Assembly: GCF_028583425.1 (NCBI RefSeq)
Contig: NC_072796.1
Coordinates: forward strand, 122,547,464 to 122,611,463
Length of the DNA stretch: 64,000 bases
Reading direction: 5' to 3'
Source of the DNA: Eublepharis macularius
Taxonomy: Eukaryota; Chordata; Lepidosauria; Squamata; Eublepharidae
Shown: piece by piece, positions 49,009 to 62,747 of the stretch
Numbering within the stretch: position 1 is the stretch's first letter
How the letters are laid out: every line of letters begins with the position of its first letter
Program-made: the position numbers and the translations under genes
The notes under the pieces: model-generated
Databases searched by the model: none
What the model was told of the DNA's origin: nothing
The model's input: the letters and a program-made list of their open reading frames with translations, nothing else

Positions 49009-49870
49009 TTATTTTAAAATAATAATAATGTGTGCCATCAAGTTGCTGTACTGTGTACAGTTCTGGTCGCCACACCTTAAAAAAGATATCATAGCACTGG
49101 AAAAAGTACAGAGAAGGGCAACTAAAATGATTAAAGGGTTGGAACACTTTCCCTATGAGGAAAGATTGAGGCGCTTGGGGCTCTTTAGCCTGGAGAAAAG
49201 ACAACTGAGGGGAGACATGATAGAGGTTTACAAGATAATGCACGGGTTAGAGAAGGTAGAGAAAGATGTGTTTTTCTCCCTTTCTCACAATACAAGAACT
49301 CGTGGGCACTCTATGAAATTATTGAGCAGTCGGGTTAGAACAGATAGAAGAAAATACTACTTTACACAAAGGGTGATAAACACATGGAATTCGTTGCCAC
49401 AGGAGGTGGTGGCAGCTACAAGCATTGCCAGCTTCAAGAGGGGACTGGACAAATATATGGAGCAGAGGTCCATCAGTGGCTATTAGCCACAGGAGATAGA
49501 TGGTATTCTCTTTGTGGGGAGGTGGTGCTCTGTTGTCTTGGTGCTGGAAGGAAGGCAGTGGGAGGGCTTCTGGTGTCCTGGCCTCACTGACAGTCCTTTA
49601 GATGGCACTGGATTTCTAGCCACTGTGTGTGACAGAATGTTGGACTGGATGGGCCAATGGCCTGATCCAACATGGCTTTGCTTATGTTCTTATGTTCTTA
49701 TGTTCTTAACCAACTCACGGTGACCCCAGGACTGCGGGGGTTTTCCAGCCAAGGTTTTCCCCTACATAGTAACCCTGGTCTTCCTTGGGAGTCATCCATC
49801 CAAGTACAAACCATGGGTGACTCTGCTTAGCTTCCAAGCTCTGATGAGATTGGACTAGTCAGAGCTAGTC
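49009..49870 (-). mobile_element. 5S rRNA-derived SINE split by CR1, copy 2
   Basis: The reversed SINE begins TGTGCCATCAAGTTGC (49030-49045) and resumes at 49709 (CCAACTCACGGTGACCCC). It then shows the 5S part in reverse: CATCCAAGTACAAACCATGG and TTAGCTTCCAAGCTCTGATG. The CR1 at 49044-49708 lies between. Confidence 0.88.
49044..49708 (+). mobile_element. Young CR1 LINE, 3' end
   Basis: The ORF2 C-terminus is open for about 145 codons: LLYCVQFWSPHLKKDIIALE ... YEERLRRLGLFSLEKRQLRG ... ending before a TAG at 49484. The 3' UTR holds GACTGGATGGGCCAATGGCC and a tail of three TTATGTTC units. The open frame and clean tail indicate recent insertion. It is 5'-truncated and so cannot move by itself. 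Confidence 0.93.
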
Positions 49871-50949
49871 AGGCTAAAACACCTTCCCAAACCCCTTTTT
49901 TTCTGAAGCAGTTCATAACAGCATATCTAATGTTCTAATACCAACCTTCCATAAGGTGTACAAAATAATTTTTAAAAGTCCACTTGTAGCTTTCTTCACT
50001 GCAAACATGAAAAAAAAATCAGGTGGATGTATGTAGAATGTTTATGAAGTGTTTTTAGATAGCTGTTTTTTTAATGTGTGTGCATGTTTATATGTTACTG
50101 CCATAGATAAACATTTTTTTTTCTTCATTAAATGTTTCTGAACTTTTTTTCAGGGCAAATTTTTTGACATATCTCTGCAAGTGAAACAAAAAGGGAACCG
50201 AAGCCGATCTCATGCATCAGACATAGCAAAAATCCAAAGCCGGAGGGGAAAGCTTAGACTTTTTTTTAAGTGTATTTTTATATGTTGGCTCAGTTCTAAC
50301 AGATGGGATCTGAAATCTGAGCTTCTATTTTTAAACCGCATTTGGCTATTTGCTATTAATCTTCTTGCCCTAGAAGTAGAGTGTGGAAAAATAATCAATT
50401 GATGCCAATCTGCCACATATACACTAGAAATATTAGAATGAGATGACGTTTTAATAGCAGGTCATTTGTGCAATAACAGAGAACAGACATGCTACATACT
50501 TTTTTTAAAAAAAGGCTAGACGGTGGGCTAAGCTTTCATGGATCTTGAGCAGGCGCAAGGATAAGGAGAATATGTAAATAAAAACATCCTCGTTCGGTCT
50601 AAAACAGGAAATGAGAAAATGTAACACAACAAAAACATTTCCCAGAGCAGACATTTGGGCTCAGCGCCAGCTCTTTAAAAATCACTGTTAATAATGGGGT
50701 AGTATCTACTGAAGCAAAGAAGCAGCTGCGAAGAGAATCAATTTTGCATTACAGGAAAAAGGACAAAGATCGGCACATTAAGGTAGCAGGGGAGGGAAGG
50801 AAAAAAGGAAGAGATCAGGAATTTTATGCAAAAATTCCCCCACTGCCACCGGGGAATCCCCAGACGAGGCTACTGTCATAACGGCTTGGTATCATTCAGC
50901 CTGAACGACTGTAAAGCGCTCTATATGAAGATGCCTTTGAAGAGGGTCT

Positions 50950-51530
50950 GGGGAATTTATTTAGAAAATGTCTATGCTGCTTTTTCCATAGAACCTGTTC
51001 CAAGCAGCTTGCAAAGTAAAACAGAAGGAAAAAATACAAATCGTAGAAAATGTTTAACCATTAAAACCCCCCAGCAATAACAAACCAAGCTAAGAATTCA
51101 AAATCTGCATAAAACAGTTTTAAAAGAGTTCTCATAAAACAGTTCTCAGGCTAGAAGCAGACCAAGATTCAGCTGAGTGCTTTATCCGTATTGCTCAAGG
51201 CGGTTTCCAACAATAGTTTAAAACACAGTACATCGCTAAAAAAAAAAAAAAAGTATAAATCCAGAATAAAACACACCCACCCAGGTCAAACAGCTTCATC
51301 GCTCAGAGCCAATAAGATTTAAAAACTTAGCTCATCATAACAAACTAAAGCATAGCAATAGTTCAGGCAAACGCTGTCTGGAAGAGCTCTGGTTTGCACC
51401 CTTTTCCAAAAAAATCACCAAAGATGTTGCGTCATTTGGCAGACTGTTGTCTACAGGAAAAGCCACCACAGAAAAAGCCCGTGTTCGAGCTGCCACAGCA
51501 ACATAACCAAAATTTGAGAAGCTTAAAACA
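50950..51530 (-). mobile_element. L2-like LINE, reversed 3' part
   Basis: TTTATTTAGAAAATGTCTAT with GCAGCTTGCAAAGTAAAACA, and ATTGCTCAAGGCGGTTTCC. CCACCACAGAAAAAGCCCGT and GTTCGAGCTGCC belong to the reversed ORF2 end. An A-run is at 51239-51252. Confidence 0.65.
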
Positions 51531-51604
51531 TCAGATCATCTTATATACTAACAGCCAAATGGCCCTGATCAGTGGATGCTTAAATCCAGAGACTCTCACC
51601 GGAT

Positions 51605-51735
51605 GACTGTGATCTAGTGATACACTCTCCGTCTAACCTACCTCTCAGGGTTGTTGTGAGGATAATAGGAGAATGATGTAAACTGCTTTGGGCCCTCATT
51701 GTAGAGAAAGACAGTATATAAATGAAGCGCATTTA
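51605..51735 (+). mobile_element. Sauria SINE, 5'-truncated
   Basis: CTAACCTACCTCTCAGGGTT, GAGGATAATAGGAGAATG and the tail AGACAGTATATAAATGAAGC. Confidence 0.8.
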
Positions 51736-51759
51736 AGAAATATAGATAATAATATAATA

Positions 51760-52012
51760 ATAATAATAACATTCGATTTATTTACCGCCGTTCAGGACAA
51801 CTTAACGCCCACTCAGAGAGGTTTACAAAGTATGCCATTATTATCCCCACAACAAAACACCCTGTGAGGTGGGCGGGGCTGAGAGAGCTCTGAGAGCGCT
51901 GTGACTGGCCCAAAGTCACCCAGCTGGCTTCAAGCGGAAAAGTGGGGAATCAAACCCGGCTCTTCAGATTAGAGTCCCGCGCTCTTAACCACTACACCAA
52001 ACTGGCTCTGAT
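51760..52012 (-). mobile_element. tRNA-derived (Sauria-type) SINE
   Basis: Tail AATAATAACATTCGATTTAT, then CAGGACAACTTAACGCCCAC, the GTGAGGTGGGCGGGGCTGAG body and the head GGAATCAAACCCGGCTCTTC. It is one of the least diverged copies. Confidence 0.92.
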
Positions 52013-52489
52013 GAAGATGAGAAGCAGATAACAGGTAAGCTGTTCAGTGGGTTTGAAGAAGAGAAGGGTGTAGGGGAAAGTGAGCATATGGAGGCTGCCA
52101 GGAGGAGGGAAAGAGGAAACAGTGTGGGGAAAAGTGAAGAACCCCCACAAGTCCTTGCAGGTTCCCCCCTCCCCCCATGCAACTTGGCTCGGCTCAAGTA
52201 GCACAATGCAGCTGGGCCACAGGGGAGATGGAAAGGTCAAGACTGGGGGAGCCGACCATGGTGAGTGGGAAGGAGAGAAGGAAGCTGGAAAGGGAGGAGA
52301 GACTGTGGGGTTGGGAAGGGGAAAGAGGATAAGGTGGGAGGGGAAAAAATGACCCCCCCCCCATGCAAGTCCTTTCCAGTCCTCCACTTGTCATAAAAGA
52401 ATCACAGCGGCTTGGCCAAAAGTTCTCTTAAAGTGTTCTGTTTTGCATACAATTGAGAGGATAGCAAGTAAACTCATCTGGGAGGTCAG

Positions 52490-53730
52490 AATATTGTTGA
52501 GGGCTCATAGTAGGAGAAGTGGCCCAGGAAGTAAGTGGGGGTCCTAGGCTGTATAGTTCTCTCGAGGTCAAAACAAGCATCTTGAATTGAACCCAGAAAC
52601 AAACCGGCAGGCAATGAAGATATTCTAAAATTTCTGTAATATGAATGGACCTACTGAACTTTGGACTAACTGAAGTTTCCAGGTTGTCTCCAAGGGCAGC
52701 CCATTGCAGAGCCTACAGAAGTAGTCTAGCCTCAAAGGTTGCCACAGCTGATTGGTTGGAACGAAGGAGGTACAAGTTCTGAGCTAGACGCAACTGAAAA
52801 AAGGCATTCCTAGTAACAACATTTCTCTAACTTGCATTCTTGAAATGTAAAGCCAGAACCAGGGACACCCCCAAGGCTCTTCACTGAGCCCACTGTCCGT
52901 AGTTGGTAAAGCAATTTTATTTTTATGTTTTAAAAACATTTGTAGCCTCAAGACAATGTGTTACTCAAAGTGGGTAAAAAAAAATCATTTTAAAGCAAGA
53001 CAATATAAACTAGTCAAGCAATTGAAAACCAGTCAAGAAACTTAATAAAAGATAATCTTTTAAAAGACCTTTAACACTATAAACCTGACCAACTATGGAA
53101 CAACTAACTGATCCCAAAGGCCCTCCTAAACAGTTCCAACTTGCAAGCCCTTACGAAATTGTAACCAAGGCAAAGATGACCTTAATTTATCTGGGAAAGC
53201 CTGTCCCCTGGGTTTACAGCTGCTCCTGCAAAAGTCCATGAGTGAGAACCAGCGGAATGAAAATTTGCAGGGGTTGGAACGACCAATAAATACAGTGCAC
53301 AGCTGCTGCGCAGGCTCATACCTCTCACTGCATCTGTCTTCCTTAGCATCACCTCCATCTTGTCCAGTTTCGACTTTAGTTCAACTAACCGGAGCTTGCT
53401 GAAATGAGCATTTAGACCAAAATTCTATCTATTCCATGGACTCTCACTGGTTTCCAGGCTCAATTCAAAGCACTGTTTTTGACCTTCAAAGTCCAAAATT
53501 CCTGAAGAACTACAACTGCCCATACTTTCCAGCCCAGGCTCCAAGGTTGCCCAGGGGGGCAAAGACAGGGCTCTTCTTCAGGCATCTGCATTCACACAGT
53601 CTTCTCAACAGCTACCCAAAGTCTGTGGAAATCCCTCCCTCAGGAACTGCATGTAGTCCGCTCTTTACAGGCCTCGTGGCATCAAGTAGAAGCGTATTTC
53701 TTCTGGAACACTTTTGAGTAATGTTTTGTT
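52490..53730. mobile_element. Several LINE fragments
   Basis: 52490-52885 (CTTGAATTGAACCCAGAAAC) and 52900-53260 (reversed LINE 3' part with CCTGTCCCCTGGGTTTACAG) are LINE-derived. 53430-53730 encodes a LINE ORF2-like end (the CTACCCAAAGTCTGTGGAAA block, SLWKSLPQE-like). The precise families are not assigned. Confidence 0.55.
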
Positions 53731-54002
53731 TTCTTTATAATGCGGTGTTTTGACTGATTCTTTAGTTATATGTTATTGTACCTGTTTTATTGTCATATGT
53801 GGCTTTGGCTGTAACTATCTTTTATGGAAATATGTTATGCAACAGAGTATGCAGATGTTCCAAAATGCTGTGCAATCTAAACATCTTTGGTTACGGATCA
53901 GTGATGGGTATGTACTTGATGAAGCTGCCTTATAACTCTCCATCTCTAGCTGTCTTATACCTCTCTCCAGCTAAAAAGTTCTCAGGTAGCAGGGCAAAGG
54001 AA

Positions 54003-54218
54003 AGATTTGCTTTGGTGGGCTGTTGTGAGTCACAGAAGAGGGCAGAAGGTCCCAGGTTCTATCCCTGGCATCACCAGTTAAAAGGATCTGGAAGGAGGTA
54101 TAGAGAAAAACCTCTGCCTGAGACCTAAAGAGCTGCTCGCAGTCAGAACAGACTATACTGACTTTGATAGCCCAGTGTTCTGACTCAGTATAAATAAGGC
54201 AGCTTCACAGAGGCTATA
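54003..54218 (+). mobile_element. tRNA-Ala-derived SINE
   Basis: Forward head with GCAGAAGGTCCCAGGTTCTA (B box), CTCTGCCTGAGACCTAAAGA and the tail TGACTCAGTATAAATAAGGC. Confidence 0.8.
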
Positions 54219-54229
54219 TAAGGCAGTTT

Positions 54230-54732
54230 AATAGTAAAGAGTCCGGTAGCACCTTTAAGACCAGGGCTTTTTTTCTGGGAAAAGAGGTGGTGGAACTCAG
54301 TGGTGGAACTCAAGACCGCACAATGATGTCACTTTGGGTCAGCTGGAACAAGGGGGGAGTTTTTTAAAGTTTAAATTGCCCTTAGTGAAAATGGTCACAT
54401 GGCTGGTGGCCCCGCCCCCTGATCTCCAGACACAGGGGAGTTTAGATTGTCTCCTCTGTCTGGAGATCAGGGGCGGGGCCACCAGCCATGTGACCATTTT
54501 AAGAGGTGCCGGAACGTTGTTCCACCATGTTCCCACTGAAAATAAGCCCTGTTTAAGACTAACCAACTTCATTGTGGCATAAGCTTTCGAGAACCACAGC
54601 TCTCTTCGTCTGATGAAGAGAGCTGTGGTTCTCGAAAGCTTATGCTACAATGAAGTTGGTTAGTCTTAAAGGTGCTACTGGACTCTTTATTATTTTACTA
54701 CTACAGACTAACACGGCTAACTCCTCTGGATC
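54230..54732. mobile_element. Foldback family F element, copy 5, containing hAT copy 7
   Basis: Without the hAT insertion the element is about 205 bp. It starts AATAGTAAAGAGTCCGGTAGC and ends CTAACTCCTCTGGATC. TAAGGCAGTTT flanks it (54219-54229, 54733-54743). The arms CTTTCGAGAACCACAGCTC and their complement meet at TCGTCTGATGA. Confidence 0.9.
54262..54551. mobile_element. hAT-like foldback element, copy 7, nested
   Basis: The 290-bp element begins CAGGGCTTTTTTTC and ends AATAAGCCCTG. TTTAAGAC is on both sides (54254-54261, 54552-54559). It sits inside the arm of a family F element, so it is younger than that insertion. Confidence 0.94.
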
Positions 54733-54880
54733 TAAGGCAGTTTTAAAGGGCCAAATAGGAGGTGAAGTGAAAGACCTCAACCTGAGACCCTGGAGAGCTC
54801 CTGCCAGTCTGAGTAGATAATACTGACAATGATGCACCAAGAGTTTGCTTCAGTGTAAGACAGCTTCATACCTGTTCACG
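54733..54880 (+). mobile_element. tRNA-Ala-derived SINE, body and tail
   Basis: GTGAAGTGAAAGACCTCAAC, CCTGGAGAGCTCCTGCCAG, and the tail CAGTGTAAGACAGCTTCATA. Confidence 0.7.
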
Positions 54881-54930
54881 TGAGATAGTTCTGGGTTACA
54901 AAGACTAAAAGTCTGACTTAGTATGTATGT

Positions 54931-55147
54931 GGTAGTGGTGGTGGTGGTGGTGGTGGAGAGTGCCCTCAAGTCACAGCGGACTTATGGCGACCCCTGGTAG
55001 GGTTTTCATGGCAGGAGACTAACAGAGGTGGTTTGCCATTGCCTGCCTCTGCAACCCTGGTCTCCTTTGGAGGTCTCCCATCCATTTACTGACCAAGGCC
55101 GATCCTGCTTAGCTTCTGAGATCTGACGATATCTGGCTCACCTGGGC
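54931..55147 (-). mobile_element. 5S rRNA-derived SINE, copy 3
   Basis: The reversed tail is a (GTG)n run (54935-54956), then GCCCTCAAGTCACAGCGGAC, and the 5S part GGTCTCCCATCCATTTACTG with CCTGCTTAGCTTCTGAGATC. TATGTATGT flanks it (54922-54930, 55148-55156). Confidence 0.9.
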
Positions 55148-55156
55148 TATGTATGT

Positions 55157-57232
<2,076 letters not shown>

Positions 57233-57839
57233 TCATTAAAAACCAGGGGAAAGAATCAATTGCATTTGTGGGCTGTACTTCAAGGTCTGTGAGAACGAAA
57301 TGGCAGCCTTTTTTTTTTTTAAACAGAGGGCTGGAAATAGACTTTGTGGAAATAACCGGCAGTTAAAGCACCATAGAATCATAAGTACTGCTTCTCATGT
57401 TGTATTTGATCTCATGACCCTGCTTGGAGACCAGAACCTGGGGCCCAGGTTCTGAAAGACAAGCAGCTCGCTTAAGAGGAATGAGACCCAGTTCAATTAA
57501 CTTACCTTGTCACAGAGTTGAGTAAAGCCCCTAAGAGAAATTCCATAAGCCACGGTTTTTTATGGAAAACAAATCATTTTAACGGGCTTTCTTTGTGCTG
57601 CCATGTTGTTTAGTTGGGGGTCCAGCTGGCACACTTCCTCCTTTCCTTTGCAGGGAGGGGAGCCCTATTTATTTTACTGGTCTTTTTCTGTTCTGATTTC
57701 ACTTGACAAATCTGGACTTTTGACAGCATGCACTATACATTAATTGTTGTTTTTGATTTTTTAATATTAGAATGAACTGCTTTCAGAATCATTACAATTG
57801 GAAAAGCAGTAAACAATATATTGCAAATAAACAAGGATG

Positions 57840-58005
57840 TAAATACATAGCTAAAGCTGTTCTTCCTCACAGTCTCACTGAATGATGGGGACTGTAGTAC
57901 ACAAATATTGCAAATATGTAAGGATGTAAATTCATTGCCACAGATGTTGTTCCTCACAGTCTCACTGAATGACAAGGACTGTAGTATACAAATACTGAAA
58001 ATACT
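57840..58005. repeat. 87-bp tandem repeat, block 1
   Basis: Two units. The word TCCTCACAGTCTCACTGAAT starts at 57864 and again at 57951, 87 bp apart, and the linking part (GTAAGGATGTAAAT) also repeats. Block 2 is at 58470-58640. Confidence 0.85.
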
Positions 58006-58469
58006 CTGGGTTCCATGGGAGTGGAGCACTCTCCCTTCCTGAGGAATGTGCTTGAAGTTGCATTTAGCACCCATTCCCCTTGCTCTGTGGCTTCTTCTCA
58101 GCCTTGAAAGGTACTGTTAATCTGATTAACTCATAGCTAGCTTCCTTTTCATTAACACATTTTCTTTCCCATTCTTCTAATGCTACATTTTGCATAAAAC
58201 AGCTTTACTAAGAAATTTCTGTATCAACTATAGGCAGTGTCTAGCTAATAGTGAGTGCAGGTGTAACTACCTTATAGCAAGCTTCACAGTGGCTGGTCTC
58301 AACCTTCACAGTGACTAGCATATATAACATACATTCTGCTTTGGTCATTTTGTTTCAAGTCTCATTCTCTTGCAAGTTGCATTACAAATACTACATTAGC
58401 TCCTGAGAGTAACAATGCATAGCAATAATAAAGGCACATGAAATATTCTTCTTCATTAAATCTACTTCC

Positions 58470-58640
58470 CACATATAGATGTAAATACAGGCTACAGATG
58501 TTGTTCCTCAAAGTCTCACTGAATGATGGGGACTGTAGTACACAAATGATGCAAATACATAAGGATGTAAATACATGGCTACAGATGTTGTTCTTCACAG
58601 ACTCACTGAATGATGGGGACTGTAGTCTGCAGCCTGTAAG
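58470..58640. repeat. 87-bp tandem repeat, block 2
   Basis: Two units begin TCCTCAAAGTCTCACTGAAT (58505) and TCTTCACAGACTCACTGAAT (58592), again 87 bp apart. They share GATGGGGACTGTAGT with block 1. Confidence 0.85.
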
Positions 58641-58770
58641 GCAGGCTCCTGCATGAGCCAGTGCAGTGTAGAGGCTGGCCAGGATCAATCCCCACTTGAC
58701 CATGAGGCTCACTGGGTGACCTAGGGCCAGTGACTATAACTCAGCCTACTGTTTCTCAGAAGTATAAAGA
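58640..58770 (+). mobile_element. Sauria SINE, diverged
   Basis: GCCAGTGCAGTGTAGAGGC, then GGATCAATCCCCACTTGACC and GGTGACCTAGGGCCAGTGAC. Confidence 0.65.
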
Positions 58771-59066
58771 GTCTCAGAGAGACTCGATCTCTTTGTGATT
58801 TGGTCTCACACTGATTAAGCAGTGTCTTCTACTGTCCAGAAGATAGTAGACTCCCCACCACCTATTAATTCCAAACCAAAATCTATATGCAAGCAAAGTA
58901 TCTACCGTATAGCTCTGGCAGACTGAAGAAAGTTTGAATAATGGGTTTCCAGAACCATCTACACAGCCAATGGATAATAATCATTTCTATACCACTGTTT
59001 ATATATTGCTATACTTTCATTTTATATTTGCATATGTCTTCTGGTAAGGAAATGACTGTCTCAGTA

Positions 59067-59485
59067 TTTATTTATTTATTTTCAATTTCTATTCTGCCCT
59101 CCCCGCGCCAGCAGGCTCAGGGCGGATTACATCCATAGACTTTAAAATTTACATTCCACAAATTAAAATCACAATAAATACAATATATTTAAAAACATAA
59201 AGCAGCACAAAAATAGTTTGACTCAGTCCAACACCCAAACCGTCACTGAAAAATACGTAAAAAAGAATATTTTGGGGGTGGATGCTCTGATAGGGAGGGC
59301 CCCATTCTATTCCATTTGGCTGGTGTGGGCCCTGCCCATCATCAAACATACACCTGGTGGAACAGCTCTGTCTTACAGGTCCGGCGGAAGGAAAAACAGA
59401 TCATGCCGGGCCCTGGTCTCAATAGACAGAGCATTCCACCAGGTTGGAGCCAGGACCGAAAAGGCCCTGGCTCTAGTCGATTAAA
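59067..59485 (-). mobile_element. CR1/L2-type LINE 3' end, intron 2
   Basis: Reversed tail TATTTATTTATTTATTTTC, CCAGCAGGCTCAGGGCGGAT, and further in the ORF2 end (CACCAGGTTGGAGCCAGGAC). It is the family seen forward at 45.7-46.05 kb. Confidence 0.85.
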
Positions 59486-61344
<1,859 letters not shown>

Positions 61345-61545
61345 TAAAGTTGCCTTGTACTGAATAAGACCATTGGTCCATCAAGGTCAGAAATGTCTAC
61401 TGGCAGTGGTTCTCCAGGGACTCAGGCAGAGGTCTTTCACATCATCTACTGCCTGGTCCTTTTAACTGGAGATCCTGGGGGTTGAACCTGGGACCTTCTG
61501 CATGCAAAGCAGAGGCTTTTCCTCTGAGCCACAGCCCCTCTTATT
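61345..61545 (-). mobile_element. tRNA-Ala-derived SINE (best copy)
   Basis: Reading in reverse, the head GGGGCTGTGGCTCAGAGGAA and CTGCTTTGCATGCAGAAGG, then a GGTTCAACCCCC B box, match tRNA-Ala(TGC) from acceptor stem to T arm. The body is GTGAAAGACCTCTGCCTGAG and the tail TTCAGTACAAGGCAAC. It is a retroposon and not a functional tRNA, because the head continues into the SINE body. Confidence 0.88.
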
Positions 61546-62035
61546 CTTCAAATGAGGATCTAAAGCTCTGCCAAGGCTTGCTCTGAACGAGGCAGAGCCA
61601 GTGACCAAGAAAGCCACACCAACCAGTGCTAGAATTTGACTAAAGTACATGTGCTTGGCTGTGATCACATTCTGTTTCTGCGTGCTCTGATCAATGAGGC
61701 CTTTGGAGAAAACAGAGAGAAGAGGCAAAAGAGTTATTAGGAGCCAAACAATTTGCACCTATCGAAAATAATGGAGGAGAGAAAAGTACAGAAAACTGTA
61801 CTTGGCAGTTTAGCAGCTGTAATTTTGCTGCTCCCCCTTCCCTGTACACCAAAAGGTGATTGACCAGCTCAGGAAGGAGGGACAAAGAAGTGGCAAGTCA
61901 ATCACCAGGGCAGGAGCACTTGTCACACTTCTTCTCCTGAAACTTCGCTCTTTAAAAGCATCCAGAGTGGCCAAATATGTGGGCAGATTAAGACTTCAAA
62001 ATTTTTCAGTTCCATGATTTGCATTAATGGTCTAA

Positions 62036-62130
62036 TGCAGTGGCTCCCAAACGTTTTGAAGTGAGACCTACTTGTAAATTTACTTTATGTTCCTTGACCC
62101 ATTGATACGGGGCTAGGAATCAACGATCAT
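62036..62130. mobile_element. hAT (Charlie-like) end remnant
   Basis: CAGTGGCTCCCAAACGTTTT followed by GAAGTGAGACCTAC resembles the terminus of Charlie-type hAT elements. The other end was not found. Confidence 0.5.
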
Positions 62131-62693
62131 AGGCTATGTGCCTCACCCTCCCACCATGCTGGTGACTGGGATTGAGCGGAGTTCCCAGGAACAAACAGGG
62201 CTACGGGACAAAGGAGGGGCAAAGGAGAGATGTAAATTGTTAAGTGTTTATAATAGTGATAGTCAGGGGCTCAGGAGCCACATGTTCCCCAGTACGGCAC
62301 CTGCCCCATATTTCAGGGAAGCGGGCAAGGCCCACACCTGGGGGATCTGTGGTTGGCAGGTGGTTTCCACCTTGAAACAGTCACTGCCTGAGGACTGGGT
62401 AAACTCCAAGCCTCCTTGAAGTGCAGGAGTCAAGCCAGGGATGGAAGTTCATGCGGTTCTTACGGTTAATGACAATTCTGAAAGAGGCTGCTTCTTTAAA
62501 TAAAATTTACATCCCTAGAAAGCTCACGGCAGCGCCACCTTCTTTTCTCATAGGATCTTCTCTCCTGCTTTGAAATAAATAAATCAGAAATCTGATACAT
62601 GACAATCTCAGTGCAGAAGACATTTTAAGAATATTAGCTGCCTTCTGCGTAGTGGTGAAGTCCTACAGAAGAGGACAGCCTCCTCTTGGGAAG

Positions 62694-62695
<2 letters not shown>

Positions 62696-62747
<52 letters not shown>
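62696..62747. repeat. (GT)n microsatellite
   Basis: About 26 uninterrupted GT units, the longest simple repeat in the window. Confidence 0.98.

Noticed and set aside
49001..49486. A 161-codon open frame that could be read as a small gene
   Set aside because: Its protein is the C-terminal end of CR1 ORF2 and the frame is 5'-truncated; it is a retrotransposon fragment.
57840..58640. Direct repeats that might be a CRISPR array
   Set aside because: Units are 87 bp head to tail without unique spacers, and the setting is a vertebrate intron; it is a minisatellite.
61345..61545. A possible tRNA-Ala gene on the minus strand
   Set aside because: The tRNA-like head runs straight into a SINE body seen in several other copies here, and the acceptor stem is not closed; it is a SINE.
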